Below, piece by piece: positions 42,671 to 52,800 of a stretch of DNA of 64,000 bases. The translations under genes were made by a program, and so were the position numbers. Within the stretch, counting starts at the first letter, position 1. Each line of letters opens with the position of its first letter. Below the pieces are notes generated by a model. That model ran no database searches, was not told the DNA's origin, and worked only from the letters and a program-made list of their open reading frames with translations. The DNA comes from Actinoplanes utahensis (GTDB lineage Bacteria; Actinomycetota; Actinomycetes; Mycobacteriales; Micromonosporaceae). The stretch spans positions 62,001 to 126,000 of the forward strand of contig NZ_BOMZ01000078.1 of the NCBI RefSeq assembly GCF_016862455.1, given 5' to 3'.

Positions 42671-43915
42671 TCAGGACAGCGCCGGGTGTGCCTGCTGCAC
42701 ATCGGTCTCGGGTAGCGGGCCCACCCCGAACGACTCGTTGACCAGCACCGGGGCCGCGCCGGGCCGGGTCTCCCGGTCCGCGCCGCTCCGGGCGTCGAGC
42801 ACCACCGGCCCGTTGTCGGTGGTGCCGTAGACGGCGCCGTGCCAGGCGGTCGTCACCCGGGGCGCGACACGGCCGTCGGCCGGCAGCTCCCACAGCCACT
42901 TGCCGGTGTCGTCGAAGGCGCTGACCCATTGCTGCGGGCGGCCGGTCTGGCAGACGGTCACGCTCGCCTGATCCCAGACACAGTCCACCTCGTACGCGAT
43001 CGGGCTGTCCGCGACACTGCTGTCCAGCACCCGGCCGGAAGCCGCCTCGACCAGCTGGAACACCTCCCGGCCGGCGCTGTCGGTCCCGGTGGCGGTGAAC
43101 ACCTTCGGGCTGGCCGGCGCCACCTCCACCAGCCGGTACGGCTTCGACTGCCACTTCTGGCCACCACCGGCCACGTCGAGGGCCCGCATCACGGTGAGGT
43201 CCTCGTTCTCTCCCACGACGAGGCCGTCCGCGACCGCCTGGGCGGTGAACCCGGCCCGCTTCCACACCACCTTCCCGGTGGTGATGTCCACCGCGGTGGT
43301 GTCCGCACCGATCCGCAGCACGACGGTGGAGCCGTGCGCCCCGACGACGGCCGGCTGCTCCCGGTCGGCGTCCGGATCGGCCGGAAGCTCCGCCCGGGCG
43401 ACCTCCTCACCGCCGGCCGCGTCGACGGTCAGCACCTCGACGACCGGGCGCGGAGCGGTCGTGCCCTCGCCCCGGACGGTGGCCGCGAACGCGGTGACGA
43501 CCCGGGCCCGCCCGCCGTCGTCGACCAGCACCGGCGGCGTCGGAGCGTACCGGCCCGACCAGTCGATCATGTCGGTGTCGAACGCCGGCTCGTTGCGCGG
43601 TGTCAGGGCGCCGGTGCTCGCCCCGCTCGGCAGGTCGACGACCAGCAGCTGGTCCACCGAGGCCACGTACGCCCGGGCGCCGGCCAGCAGCACCGGCAGC
43701 CGGCCGTTCTTCCCGCGTCGCACGCTCGGCGGCAGCGGCGCGCCGAGCGGGCCGAAGGTGCGCGGCGGATCGAACGCGGCCGGCGCCGGGCTCGTGGCGG
43801 CGACGCTCTTCTCCGGCATGGCGTCCGGTGTGTCCGGTGTGGCGGGAGTGCCGCAGCCGGCGACCAGGACCGTCCCGGCGATCCCGGCCAGCAGACGGCT
43901 CCATCGCGATGTCAT
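42671..43915 (-). CDS. PQQ-type beta-propeller lipoprotein
   Basis: A 414-residue secreted lipoprotein. The leader ends at the lipobox LVAGC (Cys21), then a Pro/Ala/Thr spacer and a propeller built of repeated blades (VDLPSGASTGALTP, DITTGKVVWKR, WVSAFDDTGKWLWELP). It resembles the anchored propeller at 12056-13402. Such proteins are probably wall-facing scaffolds or sensors; no enzyme residues are evident. GGGGAGAATTC precedes the ATG. Function is unknown. Confidence 0.72.
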   Translation of the reverse strand: MTSRWSRLLAGIAGTVLVAGCGTPATPDTPDAMPEKSVAATSPAPAAFDPPRTFGPLGAPLPPSVRRGKNGRLPVLLAGARAYVASVDQLLVVDLPSGASTGALTPRNEPAFDTDMIDWSGRYAPTPPVLVDDGGRARVVTAFAATVRGEGTTAPRPVVEVLTVDAAGGEEVARAELPADPDADREQPAVVGAHGSTVVLRIGADTTAVDITTGKVVWKRAGFTAQAVADGLVVGENEDLTVMRALDVAGGGQKWQSKPYRLVEVAPASPKVFTATGTDSAGREVFQLVEAASGRVLDSSVADSPIAYEVDCVWDQASVTVCQTGRPQQWVSAFDDTGKWLWELPADGRVAPRVTTAWHGAVYGTTDNGPVVLDARSGADRETRPGAAPVLVNESFGVGPLPETDVQQAHPALS

Positions 43916-44027
43916 GAATTCTCCCCGTGATCGTGACAGCGGCCGGAGTCTATCCGTGTCCCGGCGGGCGGGTTCCGGGTCGGTTAGGGTCGAGCGGAGA
44001 TCTCCGGCGTAGACGACGAGGACCCCG

Positions 44028-45521
44028 ATGACCCGCTCCGACGATGACGTCACCCTGGACTCGGCACAGGACCCGCTGGTCCTGGCGCTGGACATCGGTT
44101 CCACCGCGACCCGTGGCGGTGTGCACGACGCCACCGGGCGGCGGGTCCGCGGCCGGCAGTTCAAAGTGGCGCACGCGTTCACCGTCGCGCCCGACGGCAC
44201 CTCGGTCATCGACCCCGACCAGGTGGCGACCGAGGTGGAGCGGGTTCTCGACGCGGTGACCGCCGAGCCGCGGCTCGGCACCCGGATCGCCGGCGTCGCG
44301 ATGGACACCTTCGCCGCCTCGCTGATCGCGGTCGACGCGGCCGGGCGGGCGCTGACCCCGTGCCTGACGTACGCCGACTCCCGCAGCGCCGCCGCCGTCA
44401 CCGCGCTGCGGTCCGAGGTGGACGAGGCGGCGGTCCAGCAGCGCACCGGCACCCGGGTGCACACCAGCTACCACGCCCCGCGCCTGCGCTGGCTGACCGG
44501 CGCCCAGCCGGAGGTGGTGGCGCGGGCGGCGTTCTGGTGGTCGCTGGGGGAGTACGTGTGGGCCCGCCTGATCGGGCAGCCGCTCGCCGGGACGTCCACC
44601 GTCGCGTGGACCGGCCTGCTCGACCGGCGGACCGGCGAGTTCGACGGCGAGCTGCTCGCCGCCGCCGGGATCGGCGCCGGCCAGCTCTCGCCGCCGCTCG
44701 ACGTGACCCGGCCGGCGCCGGCGGTGGCTCCGGCGCGCTGGCCCGCGCTGGCCCGGGCGGTCTGGTTCCCGGTCATCACCGACGGTCTGGCCAGCAACAT
44801 CGGATCCGGGGCGACCGACGCGACGGTGCTCACCGCGGCGACCGCCACCAGCGGCGCGCTGCGGGTGCTGCTCGACGGCCCGGCCGACCCGCTGCCGTTC
44901 GGCCTGTGGAACTACCGGGTCGACGGCGGGCGCACCCTGCTCGGCGGGGCGATCAACGACGTCGGGCGGGCGGTCAGCTGGGCGCAGAGCACGTTACGGC
45001 TCAGCCCGGCGCTGGGAACCGTGCTGTCCGCGCCACCGAGCGCGGCCACCCCGCTGGTGCTGCCGTACCTGACCGGGGAACGCGCGCCCGGCTGGGCCGG
45101 CGGGGTCCGCGCGATGTTCGCCGGGGTGTCGGTGGCCGCCGACGGTGACGCGCTGTTCCGCGGGATCGTCGAAGGGGTGGCCATGACCTACGCCCGGGTC
45201 GCCGAGGAGCTGCACCCGGCCGCCCCGCAGGTCCTCGAGGTGGCGGCGGCCGGCCGGGTCAGCAACGACCAGCCGGAGTGGCTCCAGGTGCTCGCCGACG
45301 TGCTCGGCCGGCCGGTCACCCACGTGACCCGGCGGCGTGCCACCCAGCGGGGGACGGCGCTGCTCGCCCTGGACGTGCTGGCGCCGGGCGTCGACCGCGC
45401 GGCCCGGACCACCGGGGTGACCTTCGAGCCGCGAGCCGCGCACGCCGGCCATTACGCGGAACGGCGGGCGCGGTTCGCCGAACTTTACGACGTGGCGGTG
45501 GGCGGGGAGCCGCCGCGCTGA
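44028..45521 (+). CDS. FGGY-family carbohydrate kinase (gluconokinase-like)
   Basis: A 497-residue FGGY kinase. The N-terminal ATPase motif is LALDIGSTATRGGV, the sugar domain has AFWWSLGEYVWARL, and the C-terminal half has LTGERAPGW and EGVAMTYARVAEEL followed by a VAAAGRVSNDQPEW region. The layout is closest to gluconokinase or xylulokinase-type members. GAGGA lies 6-7 nt before the ATG, and TAGGGT (43985-43990) could be its -10. No other pathway genes are adjacent, so the sugar is uncertain. Confidence 0.83.
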   Translation: MTRSDDDVTLDSAQDPLVLALDIGSTATRGGVHDATGRRVRGRQFKVAHAFTVAPDGTSVIDPDQVATEVERVLDAVTAEPRLGTRIAGVAMDTFAASLIAVDAAGRALTPCLTYADSRSAAAVTALRSEVDEAAVQQRTGTRVHTSYHAPRLRWLTGAQPEVVARAAFWWSLGEYVWARLIGQPLAGTSTVAWTGLLDRRTGEFDGELLAAAGIGAGQLSPPLDVTRPAPAVAPARWPALARAVWFPVITDGLASNIGSGATDATVLTAATATSGALRVLLDGPADPLPFGLWNYRVDGGRTLLGGAINDVGRAVSWAQSTLRLSPALGTVLSAPPSAATPLVLPYLTGERAPGWAGGVRAMFAGVSVAADGDALFRGIVEGVAMTYARVAEELHPAAPQVLEVAAAGRVSNDQPEWLQVLADVLGRPVTHVTRRRATQRGTALLALDVLAPGVDRAARTTGVTFEPRAAHAGHYAERRARFAELYDVAVGGEPPR

Positions 45522-45582
45522 ATCAGCCCGGTCATCAGCCGGATTTCCCGGATGTGAGAAGGAAGCGCCGCGATGGCCGCCC

Positions 45583-45620
45583 ACCGTGCCCAGCACTCTA
45601 CGAGCCGTCCCGGGCACGGT
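45583..45620. terminator. hairpin between convergent kinase and LysR genes
   Basis: ACCGTGCCC (45583-45591) pairs exactly with GGGCACGGT (45612-45620) across a 20-nt loop, in the 115-base gap between the two stop codons. Confidence 0.45.
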
Positions 45621-45636
45621 CCACCCGTTTCACCGG

Positions 45637-46536
45637 TCACAGCAGCGCCCGCGCCGCCGTACGCACATGGCCGCGCAACCACCGCCGTACCGGATCGGTG
45701 TCGGTCCGCGGATGCCACGCCATCCCGATCGTCGTGGCCGGCAGCGCGAACGGCAACGGCAGCACCCGCAGCCCGGCCCGCCCGGCCGCGTCGCGTTGCC
45801 GGTCCGGGACCAGACAGACCAGATCCGTGGACGCCGCCAGCAGCAGCGCCGGGGCGTGCGCCGGCACGACCATCACCACGTCCCGCCGCAACCCCAGCCC
45901 GGCCAGGTGCTCGTCGAGCGGCCCGGCGGCCAGGCCCTTGCGGGACACGCCGATGTGCCCGGCCGCGGCGATCCGCTCCGCGGTCAGGTCACCCCGGGTG
46001 AGCGGATGATCGGGCCGGACGGCGAGCGCCGGGGTGAGCGTCCCCAGGCTCTCGGTCAGCGTCTCCGGGTCGGTGTGGTCGATCGCGCCGACCTCCAGAT
46101 CGATCAGTCCGTCGCGCAGCGCCGCGGTGCCCTCGGTGTGGTCGGCGGCGAGCCGTAGCCGTACCCCCGGCGCCTCCGCCCGCATCACCGTGAGCAGCCC
46201 GGGCACCAGGTCGGCGGTGAGCACGTCGCTCATCTGCACGGTCACCGTGTGCCGCCACGACGCGGGATCCGCGCCGGCGCCGTCGGCGAGCAGCGCGCCG
46301 GCCGTCTCCATCAGCGCCCGCACCCGGGGCCGCAGCCGCACGGCCTGCTCGGTCGGCACCAGCCGGCGCCCGGCGCGGACCAGCAGCGGGTCGCCGAAGT
46401 GCCGGCGTAACCGGCCGAGCGTGCGGCTCATCGCGGGCGCCGAGGTGTGCAGGCGCTCGGCGGCGGCGGTCACGCTGCTGGTCTCCAGCAGCGCGTCCAG
46501 CGCGACGAGCATGTTCAGATCGGTGCGGGTTGTCAC
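45637..46536 (-). CDS. LysR-family transcriptional regulator
   Basis: A 299-residue LysR regulator. The N-terminal winged helix (about 1-65, with LDALLETSSVTAAAERLHTSAPAMSRTLGRLRRHFGD) is followed by a type 2 periplasmic-binding effector domain (about 90-290). It resembles the NodD/LeuO-like subset that uses the SAPAMSRTL recognition helix. The GTG start has TACATT 6 nt upstream. Its target is not evident: the neighbours are a convergent sugar kinase and moeA on the same strand. Confidence 0.85.
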   Translation of the reverse strand: MTTRTDLNMLVALDALLETSSVTAAAERLHTSAPAMSRTLGRLRRHFGDPLLVRAGRRLVPTEQAVRLRPRVRALMETAGALLADGAGADPASWRHTVTVQMSDVLTADLVPGLLTVMRAEAPGVRLRLAADHTEGTAALRDGLIDLEVGAIDHTDPETLTESLGTLTPALAVRPDHPLTRGDLTAERIAAAGHIGVSRKGLAAGPLDEHLAGLGLRRDVVMVVPAHAPALLLAASTDLVCLVPDRQRDAAGRAGLRVLPLPFALPATTIGMAWHPRTDTDPVRRWLRGHVRTAARALL

Positions 46537-46542
46537 CCGGGC

Positions 46543-46548
46543 AATGTA
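46543..46548 (-). promoter_or_regulatory. -10 hexamer for the leaderless LysR gene
   Basis: TACATT on the minus strand, 6 nt before GTG 46536. Confidence 0.45.
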
Positions 46549-46642
46549 TCCCTATCGATGTTGCGCCGGTGGTCACCACGACCCCGCTCCTGGCGTCAGG
46601 GGATGACGAGCGACATGCCGGTGGCCGCTCCCGGGCGGATCC

Positions 46643-46720
46643 CTCAGGGTATCCGCAGCGGGGCGGCTCTCTCAGGGTATCCGCAGCGGGGCGGCTCTCT
46701 CAGGGCACCCGCAGCAGGGT
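46643..46720. repeat. 28-bp tandem repeat duplicating the 3' end of moeA
   Basis: Two near-identical 28-bp units (46643-46670, 46671-46698) lie directly after a third, diverged copy (46699 to about 46720) that contains the moeA stop codon (46700-46702). Read on the minus strand, each extra unit repeats a Leu-Arg-(Ile/Val)-Pro-stop ending. Confidence 0.75.
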
Positions 46721-47938
46721 GGCGGGTGAACCGGGCGTCCAGTCGCCGGGCAGGACGGCGAGGAAGTCGGCGTTCGCGGCCGCGTGCAGGCCGACGGAAC
46801 CGGCGCCGATCAGCGTCCCGTCCGCCTCGGCGGGGACGATGCGGACGCCGCCGGGCATCAGCTTCGGGCTTCCGGAGACCGGGGCGCACGGCAGAACGGC
46901 GGCGGGGCGCCCGGCCAAGGCGGTCAGGAGCGGTTCGAGGAGGGTCAGGGCGGCGACCAGGCCGGCGTACGGGTTCCCGGGCAGACTGACCACCCAGCGC
47001 CCGTCCGGCAGCACCGCCAGGGCCTGGGGATGCCCGGGCCGGCAGGCGACACCGCGGACCAGCCAGGTCGCCCCGCCCGCGCTCAGCAGCTCGTGCAGGT
47101 GGTCCGCGGCGCCCGCCGACGACGATCCGCTGACCACGACGACGTCGGTGCCCGCCTCCCGCAGCGCGGCGTCGAGGAGATCCCGCCGGTCCGGCAGCAG
47201 CCGCCGCCCGTCCAGAACACCACCGGCACGGGCGGTGACCGCGGTGACCAGGCCGGTGAACGTGTCCCGCACCTGACCCGGCCCCGGCACCCCGTCGGAG
47301 ATCACCTCGTCCCCGGTGACCAGCAACGTCACCGTCGGCGCCCGATGAGCCAGCACCTGCTCGGCCCCGGCCTGCTCGGCGGCCGCCACCACGGTCGCCG
47401 TCACGGTCCGCCCGGCCGGCACGACCAGGGCGCCGACGGCGAGACTGTCACCGGCCCGGCGGATGTGGGCCCGCTCCGGGCGCCCCGCGCTCACCACGCC
47501 ACCGTCCACCGCACACCGCTCGTACGGGATCACCGCCTCGGTCCCCGCCGGCACCGGCGCCCCCGTCGCGATCTCCACCGCGCACCCGGGCGTCACGACC
47601 GGCCCGCCCGTCACCGCACCGGCCAGCACCCGCCCCCGGATCGTCCACGGCCCGGCGCCGGCCACCGCGTACCCGTCCATGGCCGCGTTGTCGAACGCCG
47701 GAACCGGCCGCTCGCACCGCACCGCCGCCGCCAGCACCCGTCCGGCCGCCGCACCCACCGGGGTCGGCTCACCGGGCAGTGGCTTGGCGCTGTCCCGCGC
47801 GGTCGCATAGGCCTCGGCCCACGACTTCTGCACCGGCCGAGTAGACCCGCCCGGTGTGTCCGTCCCGTACCCGTCCCGCTGCCGCCGTGCGACCAAGACC
47901 TCTCCCACCGTCCGCCCCCATTGTGACCGGCTGCCCAC
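46700..47938 (-). CDS. moeA: molybdopterin molybdotransferase MoeA
   Basis: A 412-residue MoeA. It has the N-terminal region with RPVPAFDNAAMDGYAV, the linker EIATGAPVPAG and the central MoCF-binding domain with TGDEV, SGSSSAGAADHL and LPGNPYAG. It inserts molybdate into adenylated molybdopterin to finish molybdenum cofactor. The GTG at 47938 follows GAGGA by 6-7 nt; a GTG at 47908 is an alternative. No other moa/moe gene is close by. The 3' end is duplicated as a tandem repeat just beyond the stop. Confidence 0.9.
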   Translation of the reverse strand: MGSRSQWGRTVGEVLVARRQRDGYGTDTPGGSTRPVQKSWAEAYATARDSAKPLPGEPTPVGAAAGRVLAAAVRCERPVPAFDNAAMDGYAVAGAGPWTIRGRVLAGAVTGGPVVTPGCAVEIATGAPVPAGTEAVIPYERCAVDGGVVSAGRPERAHIRRAGDSLAVGALVVPAGRTVTATVVAAAEQAGAEQVLAHRAPTVTLLVTGDEVISDGVPGPGQVRDTFTGLVTAVTARAGGVLDGRRLLPDRRDLLDAALREAGTDVVVVSGSSSAGAADHLHELLSAGGATWLVRGVACRPGHPQALAVLPDGRWVVSLPGNPYAGLVAALTLLEPLLTALAGRPAAVLPCAPVSGSPKLMPGGVRIVPAEADGTLIGAGSVGLHAAANADFLAVLPGDWTPGSPATLLRVP

Positions 47939-47984
47939 CAGGATCCTCGCGTTCGCCCGGGCCGCCCGGTCAGGGCCACAGGTC

Positions 47985-48173
47985 CTATCTTCGCTGGGCG
48001 CGGTAGCGGCGCAGCAGGGCCGTGATGCGGGCCGGGTCGGCGGGGCCGTTCAATTCGTCGAGCAGGTCGTCGGGGCACAGCTCGTAGTGGTCGCCCCACC
48101 AGCGGCGGGCCTTGTTGTCCCAGATCCGGTAGCCGCCGGGGACGCCGCGGGCCACGTACCGTCGCCGGCTCAT
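47985..48173 (-). CDS. small basic hypothetical protein
   Basis: A 62-residue protein with an aromatic GYRIWDNKARRWWGDHYEL core followed by a Leu/Asp/Arg helix. I recognise no family. The composition and the separate start suggest a real small gene rather than a shadow. It lies between moeA and the 136-residue gene on the same strand and may be part of that transcript. Confidence 0.5.
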   Translation of the reverse strand: MSRRRYVARGVPGGYRIWDNKARRWWGDHYELCPDDLLDELNGPADPARITALLRRYRAQRR

Positions 48174-48246
48174 GCCGGAGTGCCCGGCGGCAGCGGGCGG
48201 CCGGAGGCACCGGCCACCTGATCGGGCACCGCGCCGTCTCGCCCGG

Positions 48247-48657
48247 TCATGGCGCCGGCAGGACCGTGGACTGCAACTGCCCGCAGTGGGCTCGCAGGAC
48301 CTCCAGCGCGCGTTCACTGACGGTCAGACCGACCCCCGGAAGGAAGGCGATGTCCTCCGCCGGGTCCTCGCCGGGGATCAGCCGCAGCAGGGGAGGCGGC
48401 GGCGTGCCGGGTTCGGCGAACGAGTCCTCGCCGAGCAGACCCCGGGCCGGGCCGGTACGGAAACCGCCCACCCCGCGCGACTCCAGGTCGGCGGCCAGCG
48501 CCGGGCTGACCACCAGTTTCGCCAGGCGGCCCGCCAGCGCGTCGGGCACCCAGCTGAGCTCCACGACGAAGACACCGTCCTGCTCCTCCGACCAGTCCCA
48601 GGCGGGGTCCGGCTCGAGTACGTACCGCTGCGGTTGCGCATGATCCTCGGACGTCAT
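48247..48657 (-). CDS. immunity-protein-like hypothetical protein
   Basis: A 136-residue acidic protein. The central VVSPALAADLESRG region and the closing LPGVGLTVSERALEVLRAHCG are like the Imm11/DUF1629 type of immunity or toxin-associated proteins, but the match is weak. Its ATG overlaps the stop of the upstream gene (ATGA), so the two are coupled. The function is unknown; a partner role for the HEAT-like protein is possible. Confidence 0.5.
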   Translation of the reverse strand: MTSEDHAQPQRYVLEPDPAWDWSEEQDGVFVVELSWVPDALAGRLAKLVVSPALAADLESRGVGGFRTGPARGLLGEDSFAEPGTPPPPLLRLIPGEDPAEDIAFLPGVGLTVSERALEVLRAHCGQLQSTVLPAP

Positions 48658-49760
48658 GGGCGAGAGTCAACCACGGTCGCGCGGCCCAGTTCCGGGGTGA
48701 GGAGGCTCATCAGGGCACGGAGGCCGTTCTGGTCGGGGGTCGCGTACGGGCTGCCGTCGGCGTCGATGTCCCGCAGGGCGGCCACGATCCGCGGCGGGTC
48801 GGTGTCGGCGAGGGCCTCGGCGAGCCGCAGGGCCGCTTCCCGGCCGGTGCCGGGCACGGCCGCCCGCAGGTCACCGATCGCCGCCCGTACCGCGGCTCCG
48901 TCTTCCGGACAGGCCGCGACCAGCGCCGCGAGACAGAAACGCACCAGATCGGACTCCTGGTCCCAGCGTGCGGTCAACCGTCCCATCGACGCGGAGACCG
49001 CCACCCGGGCGGCGGCGGCCTCGGGCGGCTCCACCGCCGGACGGTTCAGGGCACGCCGGCCCACCGTGGCGATCACGAACAGGCCCACCAGGATCCACGA
49101 GCGGAGCCGGTCACCGATGCGGGAGTCGGTGGCCAGCGCGACGAGGTCCGGAACCGCGGCGGCCGTCTCCGGGCCGCAGGTCCCCTGGTGCAGGACGCTG
49201 TCGAAGAGGGCGTCCACCATCTCGCCCGCGTCGTCGCCGACCTCCTCGTCGTCGAGGTGCCCGCCGGCCGTCAGGCGCTCGGCGACCGCGGCTCGCTCGG
49301 CCCCCTCGTCGGGTGTCGCCCGGTAACGCAGCGGCGGGGCCGAGGGCGGCGCCGGCCGTGACGGGACGGGCGGGGCCGGGGGCGTGCGCCGGCGCTCGGC
49401 CTCCTCCGCGGTGAGCTCGTGGACGAGACCGTCCCTGATGAAGGTCCGGAGGACGGTGGACTCAGCCCCGCCGCCGGGGCCGTAGCAGACACCGCCGTGA
49501 CCCCGGGCGATCGCCTCCACCGCCGCGGTCTCCGGCGGCACGGTCCCGGCGAAGGGGTCGCAGAACACGCTGAAGACGTCCCACCAGCCGGCGAACTCGG
49601 GGCGGCCGGGACCGGCGGGGTCGACAGCGCGGACGGCGACCAGCCGGTGCCCGCGCCCGGCGAGTTCGCCGGCGACCGCCCGGGCGGCCGGTTCGGTGGG
49701 CAGTGTCAGGAGATAGGTGTGCGCGAACGGCTCGCCGATCATCGCGGGATCACACCACAT
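48654..49760 (-). CDS. hypothetical protein with RraB-like N-terminus and helical repeat C-terminus
   Basis: About 368 residues. The N-terminal part (about 5-115; TYLLTLPTEPAARAVAGELA, WWDVFSVFCDPF, ARGHGG) has a layout I associate with RraB/DUF695-like domains. A Pro-rich linker (about 125-150) leads to a helical region of HEAT-like repeats (about 165-360). ATG 49760 is used; ATG 49742 is a close alternative. It is divergent from the DUF4132 gene across a 69-base gap and coupled to the small gene downstream. Function is unknown. Confidence 0.55.
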   Translation of the reverse strand: MWCDPAMIGEPFAHTYLLTLPTEPAARAVAGELAGRGHRLVAVRAVDPAGPGRPEFAGWWDVFSVFCDPFAGTVPPETAAVEAIARGHGGVCYGPGGGAESTVLRTFIRDGLVHELTAEEAERRRTPPAPPVPSRPAPPSAPPLRYRATPDEGAERAAVAERLTAGGHLDDEEVGDDAGEMVDALFDSVLHQGTCGPETAAAVPDLVALATDSRIGDRLRSWILVGLFVIATVGRRALNRPAVEPPEAAAARVAVSASMGRLTARWDQESDLVRFCLAALVAACPEDGAAVRAAIGDLRAAVPGTGREAALRLAEALADTDPPRIVAALRDIDADGSPYATPDQNGLRALMSLLTPELGRATVVDSRP

Positions 49761-49829
49761 CGGCGTGCCGCGGATGTCGTACCCCACCGCTAGTCTTCGC
49801 CACAGTTCTGATGGGGAGGGTGGTTCCGG

Positions 49830-52800
49830 GTGGGCGAGGTTCCGGCGATCGTGAAACGGCACCGGTATGTGCGACGGGGCAGTGTGGACGCGCCACCCTT
49901 CGTGATCGACACGGCCGGTGGCGCGGCGGCCGAGGAGCGGCTGACGGCCGAGCGCGCCGCCGTCGTGGCGATCCTCGACGAGCCGGGGACACCCGAGCCG
50001 CTCGCCACCGCCGGTCACGCCTGGCTCGACGGCGACCCCGGTGTGACGCCGGCCGGCGCGGCTGTCGTCCTCGCCGCGCTGAGCACCCGCCTGCCCTACT
50101 GGGAGGACACCGCCGCCCTGCTCACCCCGTTCGCCGACGTCTGGATCGCCCGGCACGGCCTGCTCTTCGCCGCCCGCGCCGCTGTCGAGTTCACCGTGCT
50201 GGCCGGTCGCGAGCGGAAACGGGCCGACCCGATGCACCGCGGCGCCCTCTACCTGGCCGAGGCCTCGCTGTACGACAACGTCCACCGCGGGCCGCACCGC
50301 GACATCCTGCTGCGGGTCCGTGCCGCGCTCGCCCCCGCCCCCGACAGCGCGTTCGCGGAGGTGGTCGCGGCGCTGCGCCCCTACCGGGACCGGAGCTGGA
50401 GCGCCGCCGTCGCCACCTCCGTCCTGCTGCCCGGCGAGGCGGACTGGGTCGAGCAGGACGTGCGGACCGTCGCCGCGACCGGGTCCCTGGACAGACATCA
50501 GCACGTGGCGGCGCTCCTGCTGATGGCGGCGGGCACGGCGGAGCAGATCGACGCGCTCGCCCCACACCTCACCTCCTGGTGGAACCTGCCGCCGCTGCGC
50601 CTGTTCGCCACGCTCGCCGACGGGGCCGGCCCGGCCGCGGCCGGCACCCTGCTGACCTGGCTCGACGTTCCCTACCAGCGCGCCGAGACCCAGCAGCGGC
50701 TGCTGTCGGTGCTCGCCGAGCTGGACGATGACGCCGTTTTCGAGGCGCTGCTCGCCCGGCTCGACCGCAGATACGTGCCGGGGGCGGTGCTCGACGCGGC
50801 GGCGCGCTTCCCGGCCCGGGCGATGCGGCTGTTCGCCGAGACCGGATCCCCGATGCTGCGCGCCCACCTGGTGGCCCATCCCGATCTCGTCGAGGAGGTG
50901 CTGCCCACGCTCGGTCCCGACGCGGCCGGCCGGGTGCGCGAGCTGGCCTCCGCCGCTGCCGCCGTCACGTACGCGCCGCTCTCGGCCGTCCCACCGGTCC
51001 TGGCGAGCCCGCCGTGGCTGCACCGGATCAAACCCCCGAAACCGGTCGTGATCGAGGGCTTGAGCTGCGACGACCCGGAGACCGCCGGCTGGCGTGCCGG
51101 CGAGCGCGACCGGTGGCTGAACACCCCGGGCGACTGGGGGAGTCCCTGGTTCACCTGGGAGCGCATCGCCGAGCTGGTCACGTCGGCCCAGAACGAGTCG
51201 CATGCGCCGACGCTGTTCACCGGCGGTCCCGACGAGATCGTGCGGCCGATCCTGGCTACCTGGCGGCCGGCGTGGGCGCGCCAGTTCGGTCCGTGGGTAC
51301 GCGTCGCCGCCGCGCGATTCGGGATCGACGCGCTGCCACTCGTGCGGGACGCGGCCGAGCGGCTGCCCGCCATGGTCGACGTGTTGATGCCGTTCTCGTC
51401 GCCGTCGGTCGCCGTGTTCATGGCCGACCGGTACTCGCGGATGAAGAGCGCTCGGCCGGCCGCGCTCACCTGGCTGCTGCGGCACGCGGACGTCGCGGCC
51501 CGGGCGCTGATCCCGCCGGCGCTCGGCAAGGTGGGGCCGGCCCGGCGGCAGGCCGAGACGGCGCTGCTGGTCCTGCCCGCCGAGACGGTCGTCACGGCCG
51601 CCTCCGGGTACGGCCCGGCCGCGTCCGCGGCGATCGCCACCCTGCTGGCCCGGGACCCGCTGATGCTGCTGCCCGCCCGGCTCCCGGTCCACCCGGCGTG
51701 GGCGGTGCCGGCCATCCTGCCGCCGATCCGGTTGCGTGACGGGTCGGGCGCGCTGCCACCCGCCACGGTCGAGGCGCTGATCACCATGCTGGCGATCAGC
51801 ACGTTGGAGGAGCCGTACGCCGGGATCACCCACGTCGCCGCCGCCTGCGAGCCCGGCGACCTCGCCGAGTTCGGATGGGAGCTGTTCGAGGCCTGGCAGC
51901 GGGCCGGGGCCGACGCCAAGCAGGGATGGGTGCTCGACGCCCTGGCGCTGCTCGGCGACGACACCACGGTCCAGCGGCTCACCCCGCTGATCCTCGCCTG
52001 GCCGGGCGAGGGCGGGCACGCGAAGGCGGTCACCGGTGTCCGGGTGCTGGCGGCGATCGGCAGCGACGTCGCGCTGACGCGGCTGTACGGGATCGCCCAG
52101 CGCGCCAAGTTCAAGGGCCTCAAGACGGCGGCCGAGGAGAAGATCACCGAGGTGGCCGACGGGCTGGGGCTGGCCGCCGAGCAGTTGGCCGACCGGCTGG
52201 TGCCCGACTTCGGGCTCGCCGCCGACGGCAGCCTCACCCTCGACTACGGCACCCGCCGGTTCCAAGTCGGCTTCGACGAGCAGCTGAAGCCGTACGTGGC
52301 GGACGCCGCCGGGAAACGCCTCCGGGACCTGCCGAAACCGGCGACCCCGGTCGCCGAGGAGTCCCGGAGACGGTTCGCCGCGCTGAAGAAGGACGTGCGC
52401 GCCGTCGCCGCCGACCAGGTGCGGCGGCTGGAGCAGGCCATGGTCGCCGGGCGGCGCTGGACACCCGACGAGTTCAGCAGGTACTTCGCCGGGCATCCGC
52501 TGCTCGGGCACATCGTGCGGCGGCTCGTCTGGACCGTGTCGAACGGCGACGCGTTCCGGATGGCCGAGGACCGCAGCTACGCCGACGTGACCGACGAGCC
52601 GTACACGCTGCCCGGCGATGTCACGGTCGGGGTCGCGCACCCCCTCGACCTGGCGGGCGCCCTCGCCGGGTGGAGTGAGATCTTCGCCGACTACGAGATC
52701 CTCCAGCCGTTCCCCCAGTTGGCCCGGGAGACGTACCCCGCGGCCGACGAGGACCTGAAACGTCTCGTCGGAGCGGTCGCGCCCGCCGGCCGGCTGCTCG

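Noticed and set aside
46700..47938. MoeA as part of a molybdopterin gene cluster
   Set aside because: No other moa, mog or mod gene is visible nearby, so no cluster claim is made.
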